Shown in pieces: positions 47,464 to 58,640 of a stretch of 64,000 bases of DNA. The stretch covers positions 372,001 through 436,000 of the forward strand of contig CAWHEB010000001.1 in NCBI GenBank assembly GCA_963828285.1, in the 5' to 3' direction. Origin of the DNA: DAIOEK01 sp963828285. Its GTDB lineage: Bacteria > Chloroflexota > Anaerolineae > Anaerolineales > Anaerolineaceae. How positions within the stretch are numbered: the stretch's first letter is position 1; every line of letters starts with the position of its first letter. Below the pieces are notes generated by a model that saw only the letters and a program-made list of their open reading frames with translations, was not told the DNA's origin and did not search any database. A program made the position numbers and the translations under genes.

Positions 47464-48789
47464 CTATTTAACTCGAACTTCATCCATGTAATCTTTTATT
47501 GTCGGCAAAGCAACCAAACGATCATAGAAGAAATTGTTAACAACATTGATTACCATCGCTCTGGCTGCTTCAGCCTCCCGTGTCAGTATCTCTTTCCCAA
47601 CAGGGTTGGATAGTGCATCTCTCAATTTTTGAAGATGGTCGACAATTTCTGATTCTTCCACTCCCTCCAAAGCTTTGATAACTTCGCGAATAAGGTTATC
47701 CGTGGATTGCACAAGCTGTTCTCTTGTGATACTTGATCCGGGTGTACTTGCATCATCGATTGTGCGAATGAATGACCAAATCTGGTAAAGGACAGTAGCC
47801 GGTTCGTCGAAAAGCTCTCGCAGGAAACTGGCTTCTTCATATCTCCCTGTAAGGCGGAAAATATTATACATTCGTTTTGCCACTTTCCCGTAATTCACGT
47901 CCTTGGTCAAGTATTTTTTCACCTCATGTTCTAGAGCTGCAACATAGTCATCCAGGGCATTAGCAGATACATGTTGGGCGAGTTTTGAAAAGATAGGTAC
48001 GGAGGTGGCATCGAGGTAAATTTCCTGGAAGTATGGATCGAGATACCCATCAAGTGGGGAAATACTGCCATCTGGAGCTTCCCAGGTGACATCCAACATA
48101 TTACTGGCATTCGCAAGTACTTTCCGGATCGGATCAGCAACAACCCAATCCAGTTTGCACCAACCGGGCTCATGGCAAACGGATTCCCAAGAAACGCTTA
48201 TTGCACTTCCATCTGTACGAAATCCTTCAATCTTCCCAGCCATAATCTGATCCGGTCGCCAGGCTAAAGGGCTACCGGCTTTGAAGGATTTGTTCCCGAC
48301 TACCATATCTTCTGGCCAGTTGCCAAACTTGACCTCGATCAATTGGTGATTGTCGCCATGAAGAGAATTAAGAGCCTTTTCCCGCATAATGTTAGCAAGG
48401 ATTTTGCAAGCTTTACCTCTTGTCGGAGCAATAATATTGATCCTTTCAAAATAATCGCAATCACCCGGATAGGATTGGATCTTCGATTGTGCTGACGATC
48501 CGGACAATGCTAGGGCAGTTTCAACTTCGCCAGGAATATCATCGAATTCTACGATCCGTCCGATCCTTTTGAAGTATTCAAGCTCTTTCTCGCTGAAATC
48601 TAGCATACTAATCTTGTGACCAAAAACCCCTGTTCTGGTACTGACCTGGATACTGTCATCCTGTTGCGGAGAAGCCATACTAGTCAGCCATTGTAAGGCT
48701 TCCTGTTCTTCAATCTCAACACCCAATCGTTTGGCAGAATCAATTATGCGTTCCAGTTCTGCCTTTTGTTCAACCTGATTTTGTGCCAT
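47464..48789 (-). CDS. Putative pol-beta-type nucleotidyltransferase, function unknown
   Basis: 441 residues, not assignable to a named family. Residues 95-114 carry LSGSSAQSKIQSYPGDCDYF: Gly97-Ser98, eleven residues, then Asp110-Cys-Asp112. This fits the minimal nucleotidyltransferase pattern G-S-x(9-13)-D-h-D. A third acidic residue could be Glu152 in LIEVKFG. The second half is helical (RREL-type repeats, residues 270-440). It follows the exonuclease gene by 88 bases on the same strand, so the two may be co-expressed. It could modify RNA, protein or a small molecule with nucleotides; no function should be assumed. Strong AGGAAAATC site before ATG at 48789. Confidence 0.6.
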   Translation of the reverse strand: MAQNQVEQKAELERIIDSAKRLGVEIEEQEALQWLTSMASPQQDDSIQVSTRTGVFGHKISMLDFSEKELEYFKRIGRIVEFDDIPGEVETALALSGSSAQSKIQSYPGDCDYFERINIIAPTRGKACKILANIMREKALNSLHGDNHQLIEVKFGNWPEDMVVGNKSFKAGSPLAWRPDQIMAGKIEGFRTDGSAISVSWESVCHEPGWCKLDWVVADPIRKVLANASNMLDVTWEAPDGSISPLDGYLDPYFQEIYLDATSVPIFSKLAQHVSANALDDYVAALEHEVKKYLTKDVNYGKVAKRMYNIFRLTGRYEEASFLRELFDEPATVLYQIWSFIRTIDDASTPGSSITREQLVQSTDNLIREVIKALEGVEESEIVDHLQKLRDALSNPVGKEILTREAEAARAMVINVVNNFFYDRLVALPTIKDYMDEVRVK

Positions 48790-48877
48790 GATTTTCCTCC
48801 CATGAATGATAAGTAATCACAATCCATACTACGGAGTATAGCAATTTATTAATAGTCGGAATAATAATTGAAGAAGG

Positions 48878-49435
48878 TTACTCTTCCAGCCGGATTCCAG
48901 GCTTCATTTTTAGCATCATCTGGAAAATCTCGGCCTGATCCTGCGCATCAGATAATGCATTATGAGTTAGATGGCGCTCATCCATAAACCGGGTTGCAAT
49001 CTGTTTCAAAGAAGTTTGATCCCATTCAACACCAGTTTGCCCCATGAAATAAGCTTTTATATCCAATGCGCTATGTCCGAATGGATTTTCACCCAGATAC
49101 CGAAGGAAATAATCATGAATAAACATCCAATCAAAAGAAGCATTGAATGCCACGAAGATTGGTTGATCTCCTTCTGGTGTAACTGATTTGATCCATGCAC
49201 CAAATGCTTGCAGTGCTTCCTTGGGATGTTTCCCTGTTTTTATTAATTTTCCAAGAGAGAGCCCATGGATGACCATCGCCTCGTCAGATGTCTTCTTCCG
49301 GTCTGGTTTCAATTCCACATAAAAATTCGTTGTTATATCCATCACCAGGCATGCTCCGATAGAAAGCAGTGCGTACTCTCCAGGTACGGGTCCGGCAGTT
49401 TCAACATCAACACAAATATAGGTCAATTTAGACAT
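48878..49435 (-). CDS. DEDDh-family 3'-5' exonuclease
   Basis: 185 residues. The first motif CVDVETAG supplies Asp10 and Glu12, FNASFDWMF the second Asp, and HNALSDAQDQAEIF the His and last Asp of the DEDDh active site. It resembles DnaQ/RNase T-like exonucleases and short oligonucleases rather than a polymerase subunit. Cytoplasmic; needs two metal ions. It lies upstream of the putative nucleotidyltransferase on the minus strand. Confidence 0.87.
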   Translation of the reverse strand: MSKLTYICVDVETAGPVPGEYALLSIGACLVMDITTNFYVELKPDRKKTSDEAMVIHGLSLGKLIKTGKHPKEALQAFGAWIKSVTPEGDQPIFVAFNASFDWMFIHDYFLRYLGENPFGHSALDIKAYFMGQTGVEWDQTSLKQIATRFMDERHLTHNALSDAQDQAEIFQMMLKMKPGIRLEE

Positions 49436-49849
49436 AAAGCGGATTATACCTTGTAATAATTTGAGATGTAATTCTTGACTCTTATCATTTTTGTTAATCT
49501 CCGCACAGGATGTTTCCTATCAGATTCCGCGTATTTTTTAAATATAGCTACGATTAAAGTTGGATAATTCTCCACTAAAATAAATTCGTTCAAGCAATGA
49601 TTCTTATTCAATTTGAGAACGAAATTGAAAGTTATTGGATATTTGAATATACAATCCTCACAAGAGGTTCTTCCAAATACTATATGCCAAAAAAACTTTT
49701 GGATGATTCAAGTGGTAGATGAGACAACAGAATATATTTCGGATGGTCTAAGCAAATAACTATCAATAAGTAGTGCGAGTTGGACTTTAGATATTTCGAA
49801 TGAGTATTGATCATCGACTACAATGAATTTTGAATATAATAAGAGGATT
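49436..49849. other. Divergent intergenic region before the glycan cluster
   Basis: 414 AT-rich bases between the exonuclease gene (minus) and the first glycosyltransferase of the glycan cluster (plus). No recognisable gene, RNA or strong hairpin. Promoters for both sides are expected here; I cannot place them with confidence. Confidence 0.5.
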
Positions 49850-50972
49850 ATGACTTGCATCGCCTTGATTGGACCAGTTTTCCCCTTTCGCGGAGGTATT
49901 TCACATTACACCTCACACCTTTCCTCTCATCTAATTGATAAGGGAATTGAAGTAAGTATATTTTCTTTCCGCAGACAGTATCCTGCCTGGTTATATCCTG
50001 GAGTCTCAGACCGTGACCCCAGTTTTGAACCATTGCGATCAAAAGCGAAATTTATTCTTGATCCGATCTATCCTTGGACGTGGGATCGGTGTGCTAAAGA
50101 AATCATCCAATTTAAACCCGATCTGGTGATCATTCCATGGTGGACAACATTCTGGGCACCTGCTTTTTCAAGAATACTTATTCTACTTAAACACAAAGGT
50201 GTCCGTACCATTATCCTAGTTCATAACGTTATTCCTCATGAATCAAAACCTTGGGATCGCATCCTTACCAGAATGGCACTCAGTCAGACAGAGAATTTTA
50301 TCGTCCAGACTGAGGCTCAAAAGAATATCTTACATATATTCTTTCCAAAAATCAAAGTGAAACTGGCACCGCATCCTGTTTATGATGAGTTCCCTGGGAA
50401 ACGGATCGATCCTGTGACAGCCCGTAACCGGTTGAAAATCCCTCAAGGCCGGCAGATCCTGCTTTTTATGGGGATCATCCGTAAGTACAAGGGATTACAG
50501 CTGATGATCAAAGCTATGCAAGTATTGAAATCAATGAATTCTGCCATTCACCTGGTTGTCGCTGGAGAGTTTTGGGAACCTATCGAAGAGTATCAGATGC
50601 AGATAAGTGAGCTCCAACTCCATGAACATATCACGATATTTCCAGGGTACATACCAAACGAAGATATCCCTCTTTTCCTCTCCGCTGCAAATTTGTTGGT
50701 TGCTCCCTACACTGCAGGAACGCAAAGTGGTATGGTCAAACTGGCTATGGGATTTGGAACTCCTGTTGTGATCAGCCGACAGATAACCGATAAATTATTG
50801 GAAAGTTACGAGGGAAAGGGTGTAACAATTAGCGACATGAGAATCATCTGATATGTTGGCGAAGGATATTCTATTCGCTCTTCAGTCCGAAATACAAAAC
50901 CCGCTGAATTCCTTACCGGTTGCTAATGGCTGGGATTTGATGATCTCCCAAATTCTATCTTTTCGAGAATAA
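49850..50972 (+). CDS. Glycosyltransferase family 4-like (one frameshift near the end)
   Basis: About 374 residues of GT-B type: IALIGPVFPFRGGISHYTS at the start, LLFMGIIRKYKGLQLMIKAM opening the second domain, and LVAPYTAGTQSGMVKLAMGFGTPVVIS at the sugar-nucleotide site. The frame stops at 50851, but removal of one base near 50842 continues it to 50972 (DMLAKDILFALQSEIQNPL...ILSFRE). GAGG lies just before the ATG at 50850-region start 49850; an upstream ATG at 49823 has no ribosome site. It adds a sugar to a lipid-linked or surface glycan in the cytoplasm. Confidence 0.8.
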
Positions 50973-50993
50973 TTAGTCACAATTATTCATTAT

Positions 50994-52025
50994 TTAGTAT
51001 TCGATCGTGTTGCCTTCATCTAAATTTCCACGGGAGAGCACTTCAAGATTATCGAAAGTCAAATCCGGTTGAATATCCGTGCGATTACGCATCCTTATCA
51101 AGATCTCCTGCATCATCCGCATATTTGTACGTAAGGCATCCCCCAAAAAACCAAAAATATATACCAGGATTCCGAACAAAAAGAGCGTTCCTCCGATAGA
51201 TACAGACTGTAGGTATCTCAAATAATTCGAATCGCCTTCTAAATAGACAAATATGAAACGGAGGATGAAAAATATTCCTGCCAAGAACGCAGGTGTCCCT
51301 ATCAACAATGCAGCTCTAATCGGTCGATAGAGTATGATCGATCTTAATATCGTCCCCCCCTGCTTGAATAGAAAGTTGAATAGCCCTTTATGCAGACGTG
51401 ATGGTCTAACTGCAGGATTTGTCTTGATCGGAACATACTTGATGCGGATGTGTTCCCGGTTGCCCTGGATGATGGTTTCAAGTGTATAAGAGAATTCATT
51501 AAATACTTGCAATCGCAGAGCCGCAAATCTTGAGTACGCCCTAAATCCGCTAGTCGCATCTGGTGACCGTTTTCCACTAAGAAATGAAACAAACCAGGAT
51601 CCGATTACTTGAAGATATCTTTTATAAAATGGAAAATGCTGGTTTTTGCCTGGTTCCCGATTGCCAATCACTATATCTGCTTTTCCAATCACTAAAGGAT
51701 TCACCAAGTTAATTACCTGATGACCAGGGTATTGCGAATCCGCGTCTGTATTTACAATGATATCTGCCCCAAGCTGCAAAGCATGATTGATTCCTGTCAT
51801 AAATGCACGTGATAATCCCAGATTGTTTGGGTGGCGGATCACGTAATCAGCACCGCTTTTGAGAGCAACTTCTGTGGTCATATCCTTTGAACCATCATCA
51901 ATTACTTGAATAATGATTTGACGTATTCCAGGAATGGATTTAGGTAGTTCCTGGATCACACTGGCAATCGATTTTGATTCATTGAACGCAGGGATTTGAA
52001 TTACAAGAAGAGGATTCGATTTCAT
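50994..52025 (-). CDS. Family 2 glycosyltransferase with C-terminal membrane helices
   Basis: 343 residues. GT2 motifs: IQIPAFNESKSI, QVIDDGSKD, NTDADSQYPGHQV, and SGFRAYSRFAALRL. Two hydrophobic segments (RAALLIGTPAFLAGIFFILRFIFV, VSIGGTLFLFGILVYIFGFL) follow, as in polyprenyl-phosphate glycosyltransferases of the DPM1/ArnC kind. It likely transfers a sugar onto polyprenyl phosphate for the GT39-like protein encoded immediately upstream (only four bases between the genes). Confidence 0.88.
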   Translation of the reverse strand: MKSNPLLVIQIPAFNESKSIASVIQELPKSIPGIRQIIIQVIDDGSKDMTTEVALKSGADYVIRHPNNLGLSRAFMTGINHALQLGADIIVNTDADSQYPGHQVINLVNPLVIGKADIVIGNREPGKNQHFPFYKRYLQVIGSWFVSFLSGKRSPDATSGFRAYSRFAALRLQVFNEFSYTLETIIQGNREHIRIKYVPIKTNPAVRPSRLHKGLFNFLFKQGGTILRSIILYRPIRAALLIGTPAFLAGIFFILRFIFVYLEGDSNYLRYLQSVSIGGTLFLFGILVYIFGFLGDALRTNMRMMQEILIRMRNRTDIQPDLTFDNLEVLSRGNLDEGNTIEY

Positions 52026-52029
52026 CCTA

Positions 52030-54084
52030 TTATTTTACAGTACATCTCAGTGAATTATGGATTCTGAGGGACAGGATTAATGCGTATGTGGAATTTGCAA
52101 AATGATAATGTTCGATCCAGAATTCCTGTGAAAACCTGCAGGTTTCTACTATCTCAATAATTCCGAATTCTCTTCCGTCTGGGAATTTGGTCATCATCTT
52201 TATGGGGCATCCCAGGTTCTTGAGCGGATTCACTTTCAGATCACGAACTTTTAACCCCATTTTGGTTCAATCCGCGAATTTCCATTTCTTTTTGCAAAGA
52301 CACATCGAGGTTAGGGGTGAACCATATGATTTTGTCAATATTTTCATGACCAGATGGATCAGACTGAATGAATTTTAATAATCGCATCAGTATGGCGTCC
52401 AGACAAATTCCATTCTTCAAACTTACTTTTAAATCCTTGATATGACCCAACGAAAGTAAATGCCAAGAATAATAAGGATAGAAACGGCTCCAATACTTTT
52501 TTGGTTGATTAACCAGAAAGTACAACGCTAAAGTGATTGAAAATATAAGGAAAGTGAAAAAGCCAGAAAGAATTTACAGCTGGAAGGTAACCGTCTATAT
52601 AAAAGAAGAACAATGGATTCTTTGGAAATATCCAATTTGGATCGTGAATTGCGAGGTATGAAATTCCAATCAGGAATAATCCAGAAACGCTCACCAAGAT
52701 AAGTTTGATCAGATTAATTTTGACTAATCGCCAATATAGAATGATAGCTGTCAGCCATGTTAGAACCGATAAGTATATTGCATATCTTCCGAGGAGACGG
52801 GTTGGTTCAGGGTAATTGTATCCTGCTCTCCAGGCGTGATTTGTGAGTGTGACAAATAAACTAATGGCAATACCACCAAAAAATATCAGCCAGATAAGGA
52901 TCTTTAAATCCTTGACCATCTCTCCGACTTTGGTCACGCCTTGCAGAAGTACAGCCAAAACTGGAGCAGCAAGTAATATGAAAAATGCCATGCTGATGCC
53001 ATTCCAGAATAGCAAGTCTGATATGTTTTTTCCAATTGGGATAGCACTATTTCCATAGATTTGTAAACCGAGCATTTGCTTCAAAGTCAATCCATGGATC
53101 AATCCGCTTAGAGCCCACGGGAGAAATGTTAAGATCATTGATATACAAACTATAAGAATATTCTGGATTTTTTCTGCAGAAGGTTTTATTTTGATTTCGT
53201 TTTTTCCCACTTCCGGTTTGATCCAAATAATTAATAGGATGATCGGGATGAAAGTAAGCGTTTGATAGCGTGTTAGCCATAGCAATCCGATGGATAATCC
53301 CAGAAGAATCATCCAAAACCATGAGTACTTCTTAATTGGGGTTGACAAAGACAAGGAAAACCACCCAGAAAAATAAAGGATATGCTAAGTTCTCACTCAA
53401 GATGAGACCAGGGTAGATCAAGTGGAAGGGGAAAAGAGCTCCGACTATGGTGAAAAACAGACTAAATCTTCTTGAAAAGAACTGTCTGGCAAGGAGATAG
53501 ATAGGGAAAATGGATGAGGTTGAAATGATTGAATTTATGAGGGTGATATTGGAAAGCGAGTTATTAATACTCCAGTTAAAAATTGGACTGATGACTAAAG
53601 GATACAAAGGCGGATAATGGTTATAAGAAAGAATATCAAAAGTTCTGTTAAAGAACGTTAATGCCATCAACCAATATTGATAGGAATCACCTTTAAATAT
53701 AATACTATGAACCATCGGTGTAACGAAAAGTATCTTGAGGATTAGTATAATTCCGTAAACCATAACCAGCAAAATGGATATTGAGATTTGTGATATATCT
53801 TTTACAGCAGATTTTTCACGATCGCCTAGTAATGGAAGTATCCATAATTGTGCTATCCAAATACCCATAAAAAATATAAGAGATTGGTAGGGTCTTATTA
53901 TCCGAACAAGTGGCACATTTGACCAGGCGACCAATGCGAAAATAATAAAAATCAGGGAAGTGAGTATTATCAATGGGATTTTTATTACTGGAAAAAACTG
54001 TTGATCGTATTTGGAGAGGAATAATTTGATTTTGTTATTATTCTTTATGGATAAAACGCTGAACCAAACCAGGAATAAGACCAA
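52030..54084 (-). pseudogene. GT39-like membrane glycosyltransferase (three frameshifts)
   Basis: One gene of about 684 residues in four frames, with breaks near 53345, 52520 and 52250, each removable by dropping one base (VFVNP / IKKYSWFW; HFSV / YFLVNQ; NGVK / VRDLKV). Ten or more helices; HSIIFKGDSYQYWLMAL and YNHYPPLYPLV resemble the acidic first loop and Tyr/Pro loop of GT-C enzymes. TRYQTLTFIPIILLIIW and FFYIDGYLPAVNSFWLFHF are shared with the 60.2-kb gene, so the two are paralogues. Start is the TTG at 54084 as the frame is closed just upstream; a further break at the 5' end cannot be excluded. Confidence 0.7.
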
Positions 54085-54342
54085 GCTAGGATTAAACTAC
54101 AAATTACAGACGATCCCACTTCGGGAAGGCGAAACAAACCATCTGTCAAGGTACAGTTGGAATATTATGTAAAACAGGAATAATGATTATCTGCCCGGTT
54201 AATAAGTAAAGGAAATTAGTCATGATTGGGTGAGAAATGTTATTAATTGTATTATCAGATAATGCAAAATATACTCAGCCAATTATACATGGCAATCTGA
54301 TGATAAAATCAAAATCATTCTGATTTCCCAATTGGCTTGGAA

Positions 54343-55703
54343 ATGTTCGTTCATTTAAGAGACACATTACAGCGGGTTTTGGGTACCGAAACTGATCCTC
54401 TTTTCAGGAGTATTTTCAAAGGCGGTTAATAATACTTGCTGCCCGTATTCTCAATGCTATCTTGTTATTGGTTGTGAATCTGATCATTGCGCGTTTGTAT
54501 CATTCAGAAATGGTCGAAATACTCGCCCTGATTAATTCAACACTAGCCATTGCGTCCATTTTTAGCAATTTTGGTACGGTCAACTCAATATTGAGACTAG
54601 TACCTGAGTACATCCAAAAGTCCGGCAAAGCAACCGCCAACACTGTCTTAAACCGATTTGTCCTATTAGTTGGAATTGTCTCTCCAGCAATTTCTGTCAT
54701 TATCATTGTTGGTCTTTACCTGTGGAAGTTTCTCTTCCCTGAGCATGAGATCAATTTCACAATGATTCTATCACTGCTCTATTTCTTCCATTCCTAACAC
54801 TTTCAAAACTATACACTGAAGCCATTCGCGCGTTGCAGCGGACAAAATTATATGCTCTCTCACATATCCTCCCAGCATTATCCAATCTTGTCATTCTGGG
54901 GATCTTTATCACTGTCGATCCCACGGCCAGACGCTCCTGTGTGGGCTTTTTTTATATCCGGGATGATCGTATTTCTAACCACTTGGATAATCGTCAATAG
55001 ATGTGCTCCATACAGTCATAATGATCCTTCAACAATTCTCCCTTCTTATACAGATATCGCAACCATATCCATTCCTATGGGCATCACCAGCGGATTACTT
55101 CTATTTATATCCAATTTTGATATTCTCTTTATGGGTGTCACCCGCACTGAAGCTGAAACCGGCATTTACAGCATCGCAAGTAGATTATCATTTCTAACCG
55201 GATTCATCATCAGTTCGATCAACTCGGTCTCAGCTCCACAATTTTCCCATCTGCACTTTTCGGATCAGAAGGATGCACTTATCCAGCTCGCTTCAAAATC
55301 GTCCCGATTGATCTTTTGGGCATCTTTAACCATCCTTGTGATATTGATTATTGGCGGTAAGATAATCTTAGGCATCTTTGGAATGGAATTTGTTAGCGGA
55401 TATTCTGTGCTCGTTATTTTGGTATTGAAGGAATTTGTTAATGCAGCAGGTGGTTCAACCGGAAATTATCTCAACATGACCGGTTCTCACTCCACTTTTC
55501 GCAATATCATGATCGCAGCCGCGTTGATCAACGTTGTGATGAACCTTATACTTATTCCTCGGTTGGGATTGATTGGAGCGGCTATAACGAGCTTTGTGAC
55601 CTATCTCTTCTGGAATGTCATCTCATCCTGGCGGATTTATCAGCAGACTGGTAAATGCATCTCATACGTACCAACCTTCATCCGTAAAAGGTTCAATATA
55701 TGA
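54343..55703 (+). pseudogene. Wzx-like polysaccharide flippase (three frameshifts)
   Basis: About 453 residues in four frames. From ATG 54343: DTLQRVLGTETDPLFRSIFKGG, break near 54427, LAARILNAILLLVVNLIIARLY, break near 54785, LPFLTLSKLYTEAIRALQRTKLYAL, break near 54925, then APVWAFFISGMIVFL to the end. The first two read as a missing base, the third as an extra base. Twelve or more helices and the family phrase GGSTGNYLNMTGSH...LIPRLGLIGAAITS fit oligosaccharide flippases of the MATE/MOP group. It would move lipid-linked oligosaccharide across the membrane. The stop overlaps the sulfotransferase start by four bases. Confidence 0.78.
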
Positions 55704-56605
55704 AACAAGTCTTGCCTAATTTTCTGATTGCCGGTGCTGCAAAATCTGGTACAACTTCTCTTTATTATTATCTGATGGATCATCCAGAGATCTATTTTTC
55801 TCCGAATAAAGAACCTGATTTTCTTTCTTCACCTGCGCTTAAAAATCAATATCCATTAGAGGTAGCACATCGTCCTTACATATCTAATATTGAAGACTAC
55901 TATCGATTATTCGAGAAGGTAAAAAATCAAAAAGCAATAGGTGAAGCCAGTACAGATACGATGTACTACCACAGTACAACCATCCCTCGTATCAAAACCA
56001 TTTTGGGGAAACCGCGTATCATCATCATACTTAGGAATCCCCCATTAGCTGCATTTTCCATGTACTCTCATATGGTTCGGGATGACCGAGAGGAATTATC
56101 CTTTGAGGAAGCGATAAGATTGGATGCAAGCCGAAAGGCACAAAACTATCGAAGTGCTTATCTGTATAAAAGCCTATTTATGTATTATGACCAAGTAAAA
56201 GCATTCCTTGAACAAATGGATCAGGTGAAGGTATTAATTTACGAGGAGGTCATAATAGACATTCCTGGGTCGATAAAACAAATCTGTGAATTCCTCGAAG
56301 TAGATGCGCAATATATACCTTCGAATACTTCCATCAGGTATAATGCATCTGGAATCCCTATTGTGTCCTGGTTTAATAAGCTCTTCCTGATGAAAAATCC
56401 ATTACAAATGGGAATTCGAACGGTAGGCACTGCTTTGCTTACACCTACAAAATATGTTGCATTACGGGATTCCATACGTCAGCAGAATATGCGAAAATCA
56501 AAAATACATCCAGAAACGTTCGCCGAACTCAAACAAACCTTTCGCGAGGATATTTTAAAACTTCAGAACCTGCTCAAAAAGGATCTTAGCGTTTGGTTAG
56601 ATTAA
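55700..56605 (+). CDS. PAPS-dependent sulfotransferase
   Basis: 301 residues. LIAGAAKSGTTSLYYYL is the 5'-phosphosulfate loop; RIIIILRNPPLAAFSMYSHM is the 3'-phosphate site, with Arg and Ser as in heparan-sulfate-type enzymes; SPNKEPDFL and a late FAELKQTFREDILKLQ complete the family pattern. It transfers sulfate from PAPS to a sugar hydroxyl. Between a flippase and glycosyltransferases, it indicates a sulfated surface glycan or glycolipid. Intact, unlike most of its neighbours. Confidence 0.9.
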   Translation: MKQVLPNFLIAGAAKSGTTSLYYYLMDHPEIYFSPNKEPDFLSSPALKNQYPLEVAHRPYISNIEDYYRLFEKVKNQKAIGEASTDTMYYHSTTIPRIKTILGKPRIIIILRNPPLAAFSMYSHMVRDDREELSFEEAIRLDASRKAQNYRSAYLYKSLFMYYDQVKAFLEQMDQVKVLIYEEVIIDIPGSIKQICEFLEVDAQYIPSNTSIRYNASGIPIVSWFNKLFLMKNPLQMGIRTVGTALLTPTKYVALRDSIRQQNMRKSKIHPETFAELKQTFREDILKLQNLLKKDLSVWLD

Positions 56606-56626
56606 TGGTTGTAGAGGATAATATAC

Positions 56627-57741
56627 GTGAATATCTTTAATCTCAATGAAGTCATTCCGCAGATTCCGAATTTGCTATTAAATGGGCGGATGAAATTTGA
56701 ATTTGAAAGCTTACCATTTGAATCTTTACGAACATCCCTTGGAAAAAACGCGTTAATTTTTTCTTCGCTGGACTAAATCAGTATCTCCTTCCAGAAAAAC
56801 CAATAGGATATCCGGTAATCGGTCAGGTGGAACCATCGAATGTATGCAATCTGCAGTGTTCGCTTTGCCTGACTGCATCCATCAATCACGAGCGCAAACC
56901 CACATTATTGAAGATGGAAACTTTTAAAAAGTATATTGATGAAGTCGGAGACTACCTATTATTACTCATCTTCTGGAATTGGGGCGAGCCTTTCCTCAAT
57001 CCGGATGCTCCCGAAATGATCAGATACGCCACAGATAGGGGTGTTCTCGTTCATTCCAGCACAAATGGAAATGTACCTTTCTCCACTGATCTAGCTGAAC
57101 GGATCGTTAAAAGCAATCTGACCAGCCTGATCATCGCCATGGATGGCGCTACTCAGGAAACTTATGCTGAGTATCGTATTGGCGGCAAGTTGGATATGGT
57201 CATGAAGAATATCCAAATCTTGCAAGAGACAAAAAAGAGACTAAATTCCCCATACCCACGCATCACAGTTCGTTTTGTCGCTATGCATCATAATGAATCT
57301 GAACGCAAAAAAGTTGAGGAATTAGCAAAAGAGTTAGGCGCAGACTTTTTCGCAACCAAATCAGTGGATATGCCAATCCCTGTTGGTGAGCACCTTGACG
57401 AGAAGTATCGCCCTGAAGACCAGACTTTACGGAGATATGAATATGTTGCAGGAACTTACAAACGGAAAGAACAGCCGTTTACCTGCATGCGTCCCTGGAA
57501 GCGAATCACGATGGATTCCTCTGGCGAGATAATCTCCTGCGAATATGATTACAAGAACAGCTTAACCTTTGGAAATATCAACGGCGAAAAATCTGTGATG
57601 CAAACCTGGAAGAGCGCCTTTTCTCAGCAATTCCGAAAGGGATTTTCCCTTGGGCATAATGAGTTCTACCATTGTAAGGTTTGCACATATAAAGACCTGG
57701 TAGGCAATGATTGTATTTTGGAAGCTCATCCTTTGAAATGA
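56627..57741 (+). CDS. Radical SAM/SPASM protein (one frameshift)
   Basis: About 371 residues starting at GTG 56627 (GAGG upstream). A leader of about 45 residues breaks near 56757, in a run of six T where one T appears to be missing; the next frame reads AGLNQYLLPEKPIGYPVIGQVEPSNVCN. The 4Fe-4S motif is CNLQCSLC (CxxxCxxC), and NWGEPFLNPD and AMDGATQETY follow the radical SAM core. C-terminal cysteines FTCMRPW, IISCEYDY, CKVCTYKDLVGNDC form a SPASM cluster. Such proteins in glycan clusters modify sugars or lipid carriers, but the substrate is unknown. The stop overlaps the next start (ATGA). Confidence 0.82.
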
Positions 57742-58640
57742 CAAACGCCATTGATGTTTCGGTGATCATACCCACTTACAACCGGGCAGCTCTCATCAGG
57801 CGGTTAAATCTTATCATTTGCCAGTCAAACCTACCCACAAACCCGATATGAGCTGATTGTGGTGGATGATGCTTCGACGGATGACACTTCCAACATTTGT
57901 GGGATTTTAAGTAATGAAATCACTAACCTCATATTCCTCAAGATGCAACAGAATTCCAAACAGAGCACTGCCACTAACAAGGGATTGGAAATTGCCCGCG
58001 GCAAATATGTTTTGATGACTGATGATGACTGTATGCCAGATCCAACTTGGATTCAGGAGATGGTCATTGCCCTCCAATATCATCCTGTGGTTGCCGGATG
58101 CATCAGTACTAAAACTGATAACTACACGGTTCTAACAGAGAATATTTCCCAATTTCATAGATTTATGGATGGAAAACATGCCCGTAATGTGGTTTTCATT
58201 GCCGGGGCAAATATGGCTTTCCACAAGGAAGTCTTGAACCAGGTTGGAAATTTTGAACCGCGAGCCCCTAATCCGGATACAAATTTGATCTTTCGAGTGA
58301 AGAAAGCGGGCATTCCGGTATGGTTTCATCCAAAAGCGGTCATCACACATGCACCCCAAAAAGGTAGCTTTAAGAACATCATAAAGCAAACGATCAGATA
58401 TTCTTCAAACACTATCCTTTTGCGTAACCAGTATGCAGAGCAACTGAAAACTCCTTTTTTCCTGAGAAGTTCTGTCTGGTTAATTGTTTATCCCCATTAA
58501 TTGCTCTGGGTAAAACTGCACAAATCTTCTTCACCAACCTCAAAATGTTGCGTTATATCCATGCTTTCCCTGGTGTACTTGTTTTAAAATTTGCCTGGTG
58601 TATAGGCGCATTTCAAGGATTACGCAGGATCCATCAATAA
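57738..58640 (+). pseudogene. Family 2 glycosyltransferase (two frameshifts)
   Basis: About 300 residues: ATG 57738, VSVIIPTYNRAALIRR, break near 57808 (one extra base), then ASQTYPQTRYELIVVDDASTDDTS, VLMTDDDCMPDPTWI (the DxD-like site), FIAGANMAFHKEVL. The frame stops at 58500, but adding one C to the CCCC run near 58490 continues it (PLIALGKTAQIFFTNLKML...GLRRIHQ) to 58640. Cytoplasmic or membrane-associated sugar transfer in glycan assembly. The stop TAA overlaps the next start (TAATG). Confidence 0.78.
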
